DNA of 64,000 bases from Streptomyces sp. F001. GTDB taxonomy: Bacteria; Actinomycetota; Actinomycetes; Streptomycetales; Streptomycetaceae. The stretch spans positions 310,001 to 374,000 of the forward strand of contig NZ_QZWF01000005.1 of assembly GCF_004187715.1 (NCBI RefSeq), in the 5' to 3' direction. This document shows positions 8,338-16,522 of this stretch, piece after piece (position 1 is the stretch's first letter; every line of letters starts with the position of its first letter). The position numbers were made by a program, and so were the translations under genes. The notes beneath the pieces were generated by a model that saw only the letters and a list, made by a program, of their open reading frames with translations, searched no databases and was not told the DNA's origin.

Positions 8338-9192
8338 CTACTCCACGAACAGCCCCCGCGCCGCCGCCCGTGCGTCGAACTCCTCCAACCGGGCCTGCGC
8401 GTCCGGCAGGTCGTCGCACATCGCCTCCAGCAGGACCCGCCCGAGCAGCATCGGCGCACAGGCCGTGTCGAAGGCGAGCCCCGTGCCGACGGCGGCCGGC
8501 AGCAGCAGGTCGGACACCTTCGCGACGGGCGCGAAGGCGGAGTCGGCGACGGTCACGACGGACAGGCCCGCCTCCTTCGCATACGCCAGCGTGTCCACGA
8601 CTTCGCGCGGATGCCGGGGCAGCGCGAAGCAGAGCAGCGCCGAGGCGCCGGCCCGTACGGCTCCGTCGATCCGGTCGTGGATCATCGTGCCGCCCTCGTG
8701 GAGCAGCCGTACGTCCGGATGGACCTTGGCGGCGAAGTAGGCGAAGCCGTACGCCTGGGAGGCCGCTGCTCTGAGGCCGAGCACCGGCAGCGGGCGGGAA
8801 GCGGCCAGCAGCCGGCCCGCCTCCTGCACCGGCCGCGGATCGGCGAGCAGTTCCGCGAGGTGCTTCAGGTTCTCGATCTCGGCCTCGACGGCCTGCTGGT
8901 ACTCGTTGTACGAAGCCGAGTCCGCGCTCTGTTCGGCGGGCGCCACCTCGCGCAGGTGCTTGCGCAGGGCCGGGTAGCCGTCGAAGCCGAGGGCGACCGC
9001 GAAGCGGGTGACGGACGGCTGGCTGACCCCGGCGAGTTCGGCGAGCTCGACGCTGGACAGAAACGGCACGTCGGCGGCCCGCCGCACCATGCTGTGCGCG
9101 ATGCGCCGCTGGGTCGGCGTGAGCCGGTGCCCCTCGAAGAGCGCCTGCAGCCGCGCGGCAGGGCTGTCGCCCCGCCCCTCGGTACCGCTCAT
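8338..9192 (-). CDS. RpiR/MurR-family transcriptional regulator (HTH plus SIS domain)
   Basis: 284 aa. The N-terminal HTH_6 domain (residues ~20-85) includes FLSSVELAELAGVSQPSVTRFAVALGFDGYPALRKHL. The C-terminal SIS domain (~115-250) includes LPVLGLRAAASQAYGFAYFAAKV and SALLCFALPRHPREVVDTLAYAKEAG. Regulators of this type normally sense a phosphorylated sugar or related effector. ATG 9192 follows GGAGGGGGAG and overlaps the lyase stop as ATGA, so the two are co-translated. The regulator therefore probably controls the lyase and perhaps the divergent ABC importer. Confidence 0.9.
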   Translation of the reverse strand: MSGTEGRGDSPAARLQALFEGHRLTPTQRRIAHSMVRRAADVPFLSSVELAELAGVSQPSVTRFAVALGFDGYPALRKHLREVAPAEQSADSASYNEYQQAVEAEIENLKHLAELLADPRPVQEAGRLLAASRPLPVLGLRAAASQAYGFAYFAAKVHPDVRLLHEGGTMIHDRIDGAVRAGASALLCFALPRHPREVVDTLAYAKEAGLSVVTVADSAFAPVAKVSDLLLPAAVGTGLAFDTACAPMLLGRVLLEAMCDDLPDAQARLEEFDARAAARGLFVE

Positions 9193-10697
9193 GACGTGCT
9201 CCCCCTCCAGATGTCCGTGAACCGGTCGAGCAGTTCGGACGCCACCGTCACATCGGGCGTGAGCGGCCGGTCGGCCGGGTCCGCGTCCAGCACCGACTCG
9301 GCGAGCTCCAGCGCCCGGCCCGCCGGAAGCTCCGGCTCGAGGCGGAGGTCGCGTTGCCGCAACGCCCGTACGGCGGCTACGAGTTCGCAGCCGACGACGA
9401 GACGGTACGCGCCGCACGCCCGCAGCGTCTGCCGTGCGGCGAGCGAGGCGAAACTGGCCTGTTCCTCGACGCCTCGGGAGAGTACAGCGTGGCCGAGCGA
9501 GGCGGGCGCGGAGAACGCGCGCAGATCGCCGAGGGCGGCACCGGCGGCGTACTCCAGGATCATCACGCCGGAGGAGGCGGGCTCGTGGTCGGCGAGGAAG
9601 GGGCGCAGGCGGGTGTAGGCCGGCTCGTTCAGCGTCGACAGCCGTGACGTGGACAGGCGGGCGACCTGGGTTATGGCCAGCCTGAAGTGGTCCAGGGCGA
9701 GGGCGAGCTGAGCCTGGTAGAAGCCGCCGTGGTGGTACGCCGCCATGTCCTCGGGGGAGATCAGCGGGTTCTCCGCAGCCGCGTTGATCTCCACGGCGAG
9801 GACCTCCTCCAGGGCGTCGGCGGCGTCGTGCGCCGGGCCGTGGATCTGGGGCAGGCAGCGGAAGCCGTACGGGTCCTGGATCCGGCCGAGCGGTGGGGTG
9901 GGCCGGTCGGCGGCACCGATCAGCTCCCGCATCCGCCGAGCGACCTCGGCGGAGCCGCGGTGCGGGCGGGCGGCGTGCACGGGGGCGGCGTACGCCTCGT
10001 GGGAGCCGTCGACGGCCAGCAGGGACAGTGCGGCAACGACCTGGGTGGCGGCGAGCAGCCCGCGCAGTTCGTGCAGGGCGAGCGCGGACTGACCCAGGGT
10101 GAGGGCGTTGCTGCTGATCAGGGCCAACGCGTCGTTGTTGTCGAGGGGTTGGGGCGTTGGTGCAGCCGTTCCCCGCCATGGGTGCTCCCCGGCGAGCGCC
10201 AGCCCGACCTGCGCGAGCGCGGCGATGTCCCCGGTGCCGACCGACCCGAACTCGTTCACCACCGGGTACGCCCCGGTCTCCAGCGCCTCGCACAGCGCGG
10301 TGACGACGGACGGCCGCAGCCCGGCACCCCCGGCCAGCAGCTGGTTGGCGCGTACGGCGAGCATCGCCCGTACCTGCCGGGCGGGCAGCTCTTCCCCGAT
10401 GGCGCCGGCGTGGCTGCGCAGCAGCCTCAGGCCATGGCCGGCGGCCGCATCGGTGGGCACGTCCTCGTTCCGGTTGGCGCCGACGCCGGTGGAGCGGCCG
10501 TAGACGCGACCGGTGGCGGCGATCCGGCGGGCGACGTCCCAGGACTCCTCGACGCGCTTCATCGCCTCGGTCCCCGGCACCGGCCGCGCGGCCCCGTCGG
10601 CGAGCCGGACGACATCCGCGACGCCGAGCCCACGCCCGTCGAGAACGACGAGGCCGGGGGCCACACCCTCCGGGGCGTCCACGATCCGAGACGACAT
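9189..10697 (-). CDS. Histidine/aromatic ammonia-lyase-family enzyme lacking the Ala-Ser-Gly MIO tripeptide
   Basis: 502 aa, whole-length HAL/PAL fold. Visible motifs are VYGRSTGVGANRNEDV (the catalytic tyrosine region, Tyr66), SNALTLGQSALALHEL, IQDPYGFRCLPQIHGPAHDA and VEINAAAENPLIS. Where HAL has GSVG-ASG-D this protein has FGSVGTGD, so the tripeptide before Asp is Gly154-Thr155-Gly156 (10227-10238) and one residue is missing. Ala-Ser-Gly forms the MIO electrophile, so classical deamination of histidine is doubtful. The homologue ergothionase is, as I recall, a MIO-independent trimethylamine lyase. The 5' end has GAGGAGG two bases before an ATG at 10706, so ATG 10697 (or GTG 10700) is the better-spaced start. 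It is coupled to the RpiR gene and divergent from a betaine-type ABC importer. Confidence 0.8.
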   Translation of the reverse strand: MSSRIVDAPEGVAPGLVVLDGRGLGVADVVRLADGAARPVPGTEAMKRVEESWDVARRIAATGRVYGRSTGVGANRNEDVPTDAAAGHGLRLLRSHAGAIGEELPARQVRAMLAVRANQLLAGGAGLRPSVVTALCEALETGAYPVVNEFGSVGTGDIAALAQVGLALAGEHPWRGTAAPTPQPLDNNDALALISSNALTLGQSALALHELRGLLAATQVVAALSLLAVDGSHEAYAAPVHAARPHRGSAEVARRMRELIGAADRPTPPLGRIQDPYGFRCLPQIHGPAHDAADALEEVLAVEINAAAENPLISPEDMAAYHHGGFYQAQLALALDHFRLAITQVARLSTSRLSTLNEPAYTRLRPFLADHEPASSGVMILEYAAGAALGDLRAFSAPASLGHAVLSRGVEEQASFASLAARQTLRACGAYRLVVGCELVAAVRALRQRDLRLEPELPAGRALELAESVLDADPADRPLTPDVTVASELLDRFTDIWRGSTS

Positions 10698-10839
10698 CAC
10701 GCGCATACCCTCCTCAAATCGGACACCTGATCTTGCCCATCGGCCATCCGTAACCGCGGATTAACGCCGGAGCATTGACAAGCTATTCAGACACCAAGAA
10801 CTCTGCATGACGTTATACAGGCCGGGCAAGGGACAACTC

Positions 10840-11871
10840 ATGATCCAGTTCGACGCGGTCCACAAGCGCTTCCCCAACGGCACGACAGCAGTCCACGACC
10901 TCTCCCTCGCCATGCCGGAGGGCGGCGTGACCGTCCTCGTCGGATCCTCCGGTTGCGGAAAGACGACCACCCTGCGGATGATCAACCGGATGGTGGAACC
11001 GACCTCCGGCACCATCCGGGTCGGCGGCAAGGACGTCCAGCAGCAGGACGCCGCCGAGCTGCGCCGGTCCATCGGATACGTCATCCAGCAGTCGGGCCTC
11101 TTCCCGCACCGCACGGTGCTCGACAACATCGCCACCGTGCCGCTGCTGCTCGGCTGGGGCCGCCGCAAGGCCCGCGCCCGGGCCGCGGAACTCCTCGAGA
11201 CCGTCGGCCTCACCCCCGAGGCCGGCCGCCGCTACCCGCACCAGCTCTCCGGCGGCCAGCAGCAGCGCGTCGGCGTCGCCCGCGCCCTCGCTGCCGACCC
11301 GCCCGTCCTGCTGATGGACGAGCCGTTCGGCGCGGTCGACCCGGTGGTCCGCACCCAGCTCCAGGACGAACTGCTCCGGCTCCAGAAGGAGTTGAGCAAG
11401 ACCATCGTCTTCGTCACCCACGACATCGACGAGGCCGTCCGGCTCGGTGACCGGATCGCGATCTTCCGCACCGGCGGCCACCTGGTCCAGTGCGCCGAGC
11501 CCGCCGAACTCCTCGCCCGCCCGGCCGACGACTTCGTGGCCGACTTCCTCGGCGCCGAGCGCGGCCTGAAGCTCCTCTCGCTCAGGACCCTCGCCGAGGT
11601 CCCCCAGGGCCCGGCCCCCGAGGGCGGCACCTGGACGCTCGTACTCGACGAGGGGCGCAAGCCGCTGCACTGGGCGTCGAAGGACGCCGAACTCCCCGTA
11701 CGACCGCTGCAGGACACCGACTCCCTGCTGTCGGCGCTCAACGAGTCGGTCGCCTCCCCCACCGGCCTGATCGCCCGCGTCGACACGGCCGGCGTACTCA
11801 CCGGGGTCTCCTCCCGCGACGACATCCACGAGCACGCGAACCGGGCGCACACCGAGGTCGTGGCCGCATGA
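10840..11871 (+). CDS. Quaternary-amine/osmoprotectant ABC transporter ATP-binding protein (ProV/OpuCA type)
   Basis: 343 aa. Walker A is GSSGCGKTTT (~39), the Q-loop region is VIQQSGLFPH, the signature is LSGGQQQR (~142), Walker B is LLMDEPFGAVDP and the switch is VTHDIDEA. The ProV-like C-terminal extension (TDSLLSALNESVASPTGLIARVD) is a degenerate CBS repeat, as in OpuCA. ATG 10840 follows AAGGGA. The in-frame upstream ATG at 10807 has no ribosome site. A TTGACA hexamer lies at 10775-10780 in the divergent spacer, without an obvious -10. This is the first gene of a four-gene importer operon. Confidence 0.93.
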   Translation: MIQFDAVHKRFPNGTTAVHDLSLAMPEGGVTVLVGSSGCGKTTTLRMINRMVEPTSGTIRVGGKDVQQQDAAELRRSIGYVIQQSGLFPHRTVLDNIATVPLLLGWGRRKARARAAELLETVGLTPEAGRRYPHQLSGGQQQRVGVARALAADPPVLLMDEPFGAVDPVVRTQLQDELLRLQKELSKTIVFVTHDIDEAVRLGDRIAIFRTGGHLVQCAEPAELLARPADDFVADFLGAERGLKLLSLRTLAEVPQGPAPEGGTWTLVLDEGRKPLHWASKDAELPVRPLQDTDSLLSALNESVASPTGLIARVDTAGVLTGVSSRDDIHEHANRAHTEVVAA

Positions 11872-12509
11872 CCATCGACTGGTCCTGGATATCCGACCAC
11901 ACCGACGACCTGACCACCCTGACGGTCTCCCACCTCCAGGCAGCACTCAGCGCCGTCCTCTTCGGCCTGCTGATCTCGCTCCCGCTCGCGGTGGTCGCCC
12001 ACCGCGTCCGCCCGCTGCGCGGCTTCCTGCTCGGCCTGTCGAACGTCCTGTTCACCATCCCGTCGATCGCGGTCTTCGTGCTCCTCCTCCCGGTCTCCGG
12101 TCTGACCCGCACCACCACGGTCATCGGCCTGACGATCTACACCCTGGTCGTCCTGCTCCGGAACACCGTCGAGGGCCTCGACTCGGTCCCCACGAAGACC
12201 AAGGAGGCGGCGAAGGCCATGGGGACGCGCCCCCTGCGCACCCTCCTCACCGTCGAGTTCCCGCTGGCCCTCCCCGTGATCATGGCGGGCGTCCGGATCG
12301 CCACGGTCATGTCGATCTCCCTCGTCTCCGTGGCGACCTACATCGGCGACGGCGGCCTCGGCCAGCTCTTCACCGACGGCTTCCAGCGCAACTTCCCGAC
12401 CCCGGTGATCGTGGGCGTGGTCCTCACCCTCCTGCTGGCCGTGGTGGCGGACGCAGCTCTGGTCGCCGTCCAGTACGCACTCACCCCGTGGACGAGGCGG
12501 CGAGCCTGA
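11868..12509 (+). CDS. Quaternary-amine ABC transporter permease 1 (ProW/OpuCB type)
   Basis: 213 aa, five to six transmembrane segments. The BPD-type coupling loop AAKAMGTRPLRTLLTVEFPLALPVIMAGVR contains the EAA motif. ATG 11868 overlaps the ATPase stop as ATGA. Together with the next permease it forms the heterodimeric channel through which a betaine-like solute is imported. Length and loop are as expected for OpuCB/OpuBB. Confidence 0.92.
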   Translation: MTIDWSWISDHTDDLTTLTVSHLQAALSAVLFGLLISLPLAVVAHRVRPLRGFLLGLSNVLFTIPSIAVFVLLLPVSGLTRTTTVIGLTIYTLVVLLRNTVEGLDSVPTKTKEAAKAMGTRPLRTLLTVEFPLALPVIMAGVRIATVMSISLVSVATYIGDGGLGQLFTDGFQRNFPTPVIVGVVLTLLLAVVADAALVAVQYALTPWTRRRA

Positions 12510-12510
12510 G

Positions 12511-13173
12511 ATGTACGAACTCTTCAAGAACCTCGGTGACTGGCTGACCAGCGGCGAGCAGTGGGCCGGCCCCGACGGCATCGCCACCCGCCTCGCCGAA
12601 CACCTCCAGTACTCGCTGCTCGCCACCCTCATCGCGGCCGCGATCGGCCTCCCGCTCGGCCTGCTGATCGGCCATACCGGCAAAGGCGCGTTCGTCGCGA
12701 TCAACCTGTCGTCCTTCGGCCGCGCCCTGCCCACCGTCGGCCTGGTCGTGCTGGTCTTCCTCGCCAGCGGCCTTTCGATGTGGCCCGTCTACGTCGCACT
12801 GGTCGCCCTCGCGGTCCCGGCGATCGTCACCAACACCTACGCCGGGATGACCGCCGTCGACCCGGACGTGAAGGACGCGGCGCGGGGCCAGGGCATGCGC
12901 GGCCACCAGGTCCTCTTCCAGGTGGAGCTCCCGCTGGCCCTCCCCCTGATCATGACGGGCCTGCGTCTCGCGCTGATCCAGGTGGTGGCCACGGCCACGA
13001 TCGCCGCGTACGTCTCCTTCGGCGGCCTCGGCCGGTACGTCTTCGACGGCCTGGCCCAGCGCGACCTCGTGCAGGTGATGGGCGGCGCGGTGCTGGTCGC
13101 CGTGGTCGCCATCGCCCTCGACCTCGCGCTGTCTGCCCTCCAGCGCGTCCTCTTCCGCCACCGCACTGCATAG
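12511..13173 (+). CDS. Quaternary-amine ABC transporter permease 2 (ProW/OpuCD type)
   Basis: 220 aa, second channel subunit, starting one base after the first permease stop. Multiple membrane segments include LLATLIAAAIGLPLGLLIGH and LPTVGLVVLVFLASGLSMWPVYVALVALAV. The EAA loop DAARGQGMRGHQVLFQVELPLALPLIMTGLR contacts the ATPase. C-terminal VAIALDLALSALQRVLF closes the last helix. It belongs to the same operon as the ATPase and the binding protein. Confidence 0.92.
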   Translation: MYELFKNLGDWLTSGEQWAGPDGIATRLAEHLQYSLLATLIAAAIGLPLGLLIGHTGKGAFVAINLSSFGRALPTVGLVVLVFLASGLSMWPVYVALVALAVPAIVTNTYAGMTAVDPDVKDAARGQGMRGHQVLFQVELPLALPLIMTGLRLALIQVVATATIAAYVSFGGLGRYVFDGLAQRDLVQVMGGAVLVAVVAIALDLALSALQRVLFRHRTA

Positions 13174-13186
13174 GGAACCCACCCAC

Positions 13187-14125
13187 ATGAACCGACGTAC
13201 CCTCCTGGGCGGCCTGTTCGCCGCAGCCTCCGTCCCCGCTCTCTCCGCGTGCTCCAGCGGCATCACCTCCCTCGACAGCGAGGGCACGACCACCTCCGGC
13301 GGTGGCTCCAGCAAGGGCGGCCTCACTATCGGCACCGCCAACTTCACCGAGAACCAGGTGCTCGGCTACCTCTACGCGGCCGTCCTCGACGCCGCCGGAG
13401 TGAAGACGACCGTCCGCCCCAACCTCGGCACCCGCGAGATCCTCATCCCCGCCATCAAGGGCGGCGACATCGACCTCCTCCCGGAGTACCAGGGCGCCCT
13501 GCTGCACTACGTCGCCCCCAAGGCCACCGCGACGGAGGAGGGCGAGATGCAGAACGCCCTGACCATGGCCCTCCCCGCCGGCCTCCAGGTCCTGCCGTAC
13601 GGCATGGCCGAGGACTCCGACGCCTTCGCGGTGACCCGGGAGACGGCGGAGAAGTACGGCCTGACCTCCCTCGCCGACCTGAAGAAGCAGAACGGCAAGC
13701 TGGTCATCGGCGCGGCCGCGGAGGTCAAGACGCGTCAGGTCGGCGCGGTCGGACTCAAGGACGTGTACGGAGTGGAGTTCAAGGAGTTCAAGTCTCTCGA
13801 CTCCTCCGGCCCACTGGTCAAGGGCGCCCTGAAGAAGGGCGATGTCGACGTGGCCAACCTCTTCACCACCGACACCGACATCCAGGCGGAGGGCTGGGTG
13901 GTGCTGACGGACCCCAAGAACCTGATCCCCGGCCAGCACGTCGTCCCTCTGATCGCCGACCGCAAGGCCGACTCCACCGTCCGCAAGGCGCTCGCCGGGC
14001 TCGGCAACGCCCTCACTACTGCCGACCTCACCGAACTCAACCGCCAGGTCGACAAGGACAAGAAGGACCCGGAGGACGTGGCGCGGGCGTACGCGGAGCG
14101 CAAGGGGCTGACGGCCACCGGCTGA
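13187..14125 (+). CDS. Quaternary-amine ABC transporter substrate-binding lipoprotein (OpuAC/ProX family)
   Basis: 312 aa. The signal peptide starts MNRRTLLGG, with lipobox LSAC and lipidated Cys21. The mature OpuAC domain starts LTIGTANFTENQVLGYLY and contains PNLGTREILIPAIKGGDIDLLPEYQGALL and GDVDVANLFTTDTDIQAEGW. These match the osmoprotectant/choline/betaine-binding cleft family. Aromatic-cage residues cannot be assigned without alignment, so the ligand (glycine betaine, choline, carnitine, hercynine or ergothioneine) is open. It completes the importer 10840-14125, whose neighbour is a HAL-like lyase with a variant tripeptide. Confidence 0.92.
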   Translation: MNRRTLLGGLFAAASVPALSACSSGITSLDSEGTTTSGGGSSKGGLTIGTANFTENQVLGYLYAAVLDAAGVKTTVRPNLGTREILIPAIKGGDIDLLPEYQGALLHYVAPKATATEEGEMQNALTMALPAGLQVLPYGMAEDSDAFAVTRETAEKYGLTSLADLKKQNGKLVIGAAAEVKTRQVGAVGLKDVYGVEFKEFKSLDSSGPLVKGALKKGDVDVANLFTTDTDIQAEGWVVLTDPKNLIPGQHVVPLIADRKADSTVRKALAGLGNALTTADLTELNRQVDKDKKDPEDVARAYAERKGLTATG

Positions 14126-14189
14126 CCCGCTCGCGACAGGGGGGCTAACCCCAGTGCGGGCCGCGTGCCCGCTCCCTACCGTGGACCGC

Positions 14190-14624
14190 ATGAGCGGAAT
14201 GGACGCGCGGGACGCCGAGCTGAAGAAGGAACTCAACGCCACCCTGCAGGCCCGCAGGGAACTGGGCGAGGAGTACGAGTCCGCGCTGGTCGACTCGTTC
14301 CTGGAGAAGGTCGACCAGCGCATCGACGGCGCCGTCGAGCGCCGGGTGCGCCGGCAGCTGGCCGAGCAGCAGATGATGGTGGCCCGGGACTCCCGGTCAC
14401 CGAAGCCGACGGACTCCTGGGGCGAACGCTTCGGCTTCGGCATCGTCTCGCTGGTCCTGGCGGTCCCGCTCTCCGCGATCGGCGGCGGCGTGGCCGACCT
14501 CCCCGGCCTCCTCGTCGCCTGGGCAGGCATCGTGGGCGTCAACGCCTTCCAGGCGGCCCGCGTCAACCCCGGACTCTTCGGCAAGCGCCGCAAGTCGGAT
14601 CAGGACAGCGACTGGGAGGACTGA
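14190..14624 (+). CDS. Small integral membrane protein with charged N-terminal helix
   Basis: 144 aa. A charged, probably helical N-terminus (ELKKELNATLQARRELGEEYESALVDSFLEKVDQRID) is followed by two hydrophobic segments (FGFGIVSLVLAVPLSAIGGG and LPGLLVAWAGIVGVNAFQAA). A short acidic tail KSDQDSDWED ends it. The sequence before ATG 14190 reads CCCTACCGTGGACCGC, a TACCGT-type -10 very close to the start, suggesting a leaderless transcript. I recall similar proteins as common hypothetical membrane proteins of Streptomyces; function unknown. Confidence 0.75.
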   Translation: MSGMDARDAELKKELNATLQARRELGEEYESALVDSFLEKVDQRIDGAVERRVRRQLAEQQMMVARDSRSPKPTDSWGERFGFGIVSLVLAVPLSAIGGGVADLPGLLVAWAGIVGVNAFQAARVNPGLFGKRRKSDQDSDWED

Positions 14625-14649
14625 GGAGCTCCGCGCCAGAAAAATCATG

Positions 14650-14703
14650 CGCGGGGACCGCCGCACCCCCTTGACGGGGGGCGGGACGACGGCGGTCCCC
14701 GCG
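14650..14703. terminator. Long inverted repeat between convergent genes
   Basis: CGCGGGGACCGCCG (14650-14663) pairs perfectly with CGGCGGTCCCCGCG (14690-14703). The loop contains a nested CCCCC/GGGGG hairpin around 14664-14682. It lies 26 bases after the membrane-protein stop in a 353-base convergent spacer (14625-14977) and can serve both strands. Nothing else was identified in the rest of that spacer. Confidence 0.8.
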
Positions 14704-14977
14704 AGGGACGCGGGCCGGGTCAGGGCCGGGCTTGCGCGTCCGTGGCGTCCATGGAGGTCCGGGAGCCGCTCCGGAGGTCCTTGGCGCCGTTCGGTGCCGG
14801 CCGGGGCGGGGAGCCGCTCCCGCCCTGCCGACACCCCCTAATGTGCCGGACCTGTGTTAAGCGGGTGCTGCGCGGACGTGACACGCTCGTACCACTTCCG
14901 AGAAGAGCAACAAACACGCACGTCGCCGCAAGTTCGCCGTCGGCACGGTCCGTTCACCGCAGGTTTGCCGTCCGGCC

Positions 14978-16366
14978 CTACTTCGCGCTCTTGGCGAGGA
15001 AGGCCAGCAGGTCCTGCCGGCTGACCACTCCGGTCGGCTTGCCCTCGACCAGCACGATCGCTGCGTCCGCCTCGCCGAGCACGGACATCAGGTCCCCGAC
15101 CGGCTCGCCGGAGCCGACCTGCGGCAGCGGCGGCGACATGTGCTTCTCCAGCGGGTCCTCCAGCGAGGCGCTCTTGGTGAACAGCGCGTCGAGCAGCTCC
15201 CGTTCGACGACCGAGCCGACGACCTCGGCGGCCATCACGTCCGGGTGCCCGGCGCCCGGCTTCACGATCGGCATCTGCGAGACGCCGTACTCGCGCAGCA
15301 CCTCGATGGCCTGACCGACCGTCTCGTCCGGGTGCATGTGGACGAGGGAGGGGATGGCGCCGCCCTCCTTGTCGTTGAGCACGTCGCCGACGCGCGCGCT
15401 CGGGCCCTCGTCCTCGAGGAAGCCGTAGTCGGCCATCCACTCGTCGTTGAAGATCTTGCTCAGGTACCCACGCCCGCTGTCCGGCAGCAGCACCACCACG
15501 ACGTCGTCCGGTCCGAGCCGCTCGGCCACCCGCAGCGCGGCCACGACGGCCATGCCGCACGACCCGCCGACCAGCAGCCCCTCCTCCCTGGCCAGCCGCC
15601 GGGTCATCTGGAAGGAGTCCTTGTCGGACACGGCGACGATCTCGTCGGCGACCGTACGGTCGTACGCCGTCGGCCAGAAGTCCTCACCGACGCCCTCGAC
15701 GAGATACGGCCGCCCGGAGCCGCCGGAGTACACCGAGCCCTCGGGGTCGGCGCCGATGACCTTGACGCGCCCGTCACTGGCTTCCTTCAGGTACCGACCG
15801 GTTCCGGAGATGGTGCCACCGGTGCCGACACCGGCCACGAAGTGCGTGATCCGCCCCTCGGTCTGCTCCCACAGCTCGGGGCCGGTGGAGTGATAGTGCG
15901 AAAGGGGGTTGTTCGGGTTGGAGTACTGGTCGGGCTTCCAGGCACCCGGCGTCTCGCGCACCAGCCGGTCGGAGACGTTGTAGTAGGAGTCCGGATGCTC
16001 GGGCGCGACGGCGGTCGGGCAGACGACCACCTCGGCTCCGTACGCCCGCAACACGTTGATCTTGTCCGTGGACACCTTGTCGGGGCACACGAAGATGCAC
16101 TTGTACCCCTTCTGCTGAGCCACGATGGCGAGCCCGACGCCCGTGTTCCCACTGGTTGGCTCCACGATCGTGCCGCCGGGCTTGAGCTCCCCGCTCTGCT
16201 CGGCCGCCTCGATCATGCGCAGGGCGATGCGGTCCTTCACGGAACCGCCCGGGTTGAAGTACTCCACCTTGGCCAGGACGGTCGCCCTGATCCCCTTGGT
16301 GACGTTGTTGAGCCTCACCAGCGGGGTGTTGCCGACGAGGCTGATCATCGAGTCGTGGAACTGCAC
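14978..16366 (-). CDS. cbs: Cystathionine beta-synthase
   Basis: 462 aa. The PLP enzyme condenses serine and homocysteine to cystathionine (reverse transsulfuration). The catalytic core (1-~325) has GNTPLVRLN, the PLP-lysine motif FNPGGSVKDR, PTSGNTGVG and GVGTGGTISGTGRYLKE. The C-terminal third holds two CBS domains (HMHPDETVGQAIEVLREYGVSQMPIV and GEPVGDLMSVLGEADAAIVLV), which bind adenosyl ligands in this family. The GTG start at 16366 is preceded by CGGAGA. A longer open frame upstream reads antisense to the SGNH hydrolase and is not used. Confidence 0.95.
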   Translation of the reverse strand: MQFHDSMISLVGNTPLVRLNNVTKGIRATVLAKVEYFNPGGSVKDRIALRMIEAAEQSGELKPGGTIVEPTSGNTGVGLAIVAQQKGYKCIFVCPDKVSTDKINVLRAYGAEVVVCPTAVAPEHPDSYYNVSDRLVRETPGAWKPDQYSNPNNPLSHYHSTGPELWEQTEGRITHFVAGVGTGGTISGTGRYLKEASDGRVKVIGADPEGSVYSGGSGRPYLVEGVGEDFWPTAYDRTVADEIVAVSDKDSFQMTRRLAREEGLLVGGSCGMAVVAALRVAERLGPDDVVVVLLPDSGRGYLSKIFNDEWMADYGFLEDEGPSARVGDVLNDKEGGAIPSLVHMHPDETVGQAIEVLREYGVSQMPIVKPGAGHPDVMAAEVVGSVVERELLDALFTKSASLEDPLEKHMSPPLPQVGSGEPVGDLMSVLGEADAAIVLVEGKPTGVVSRQDLLAFLAKSAK

Positions 16367-16522
16367 CGTTGTCTCCGGATGCTGCAGAAGAGGTGGTCGT
16401 GGTAATGCCGCCAGCCTATGGCCTGCCACCTGCGACCGGCGTTCACTCGCCGTTGAGATTGGGGGGCGGTCGCTTCGGGGCAAGCAAGTGGTTGAACGGG
16501 TACGAGGAGGTGTCGGCGACGC

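Noticed and set aside
9189-10706. Calling the lyase hutH
   Set aside because: The MIO tripeptide is not ASG and the gene is not in the hut operon; a plain histidine ammonia-lyase label would be misleading.
14647-14841. Possible small gene in the cbs convergent spacer
   Set aside because: It runs through the terminator hairpin and has no ribosome site.
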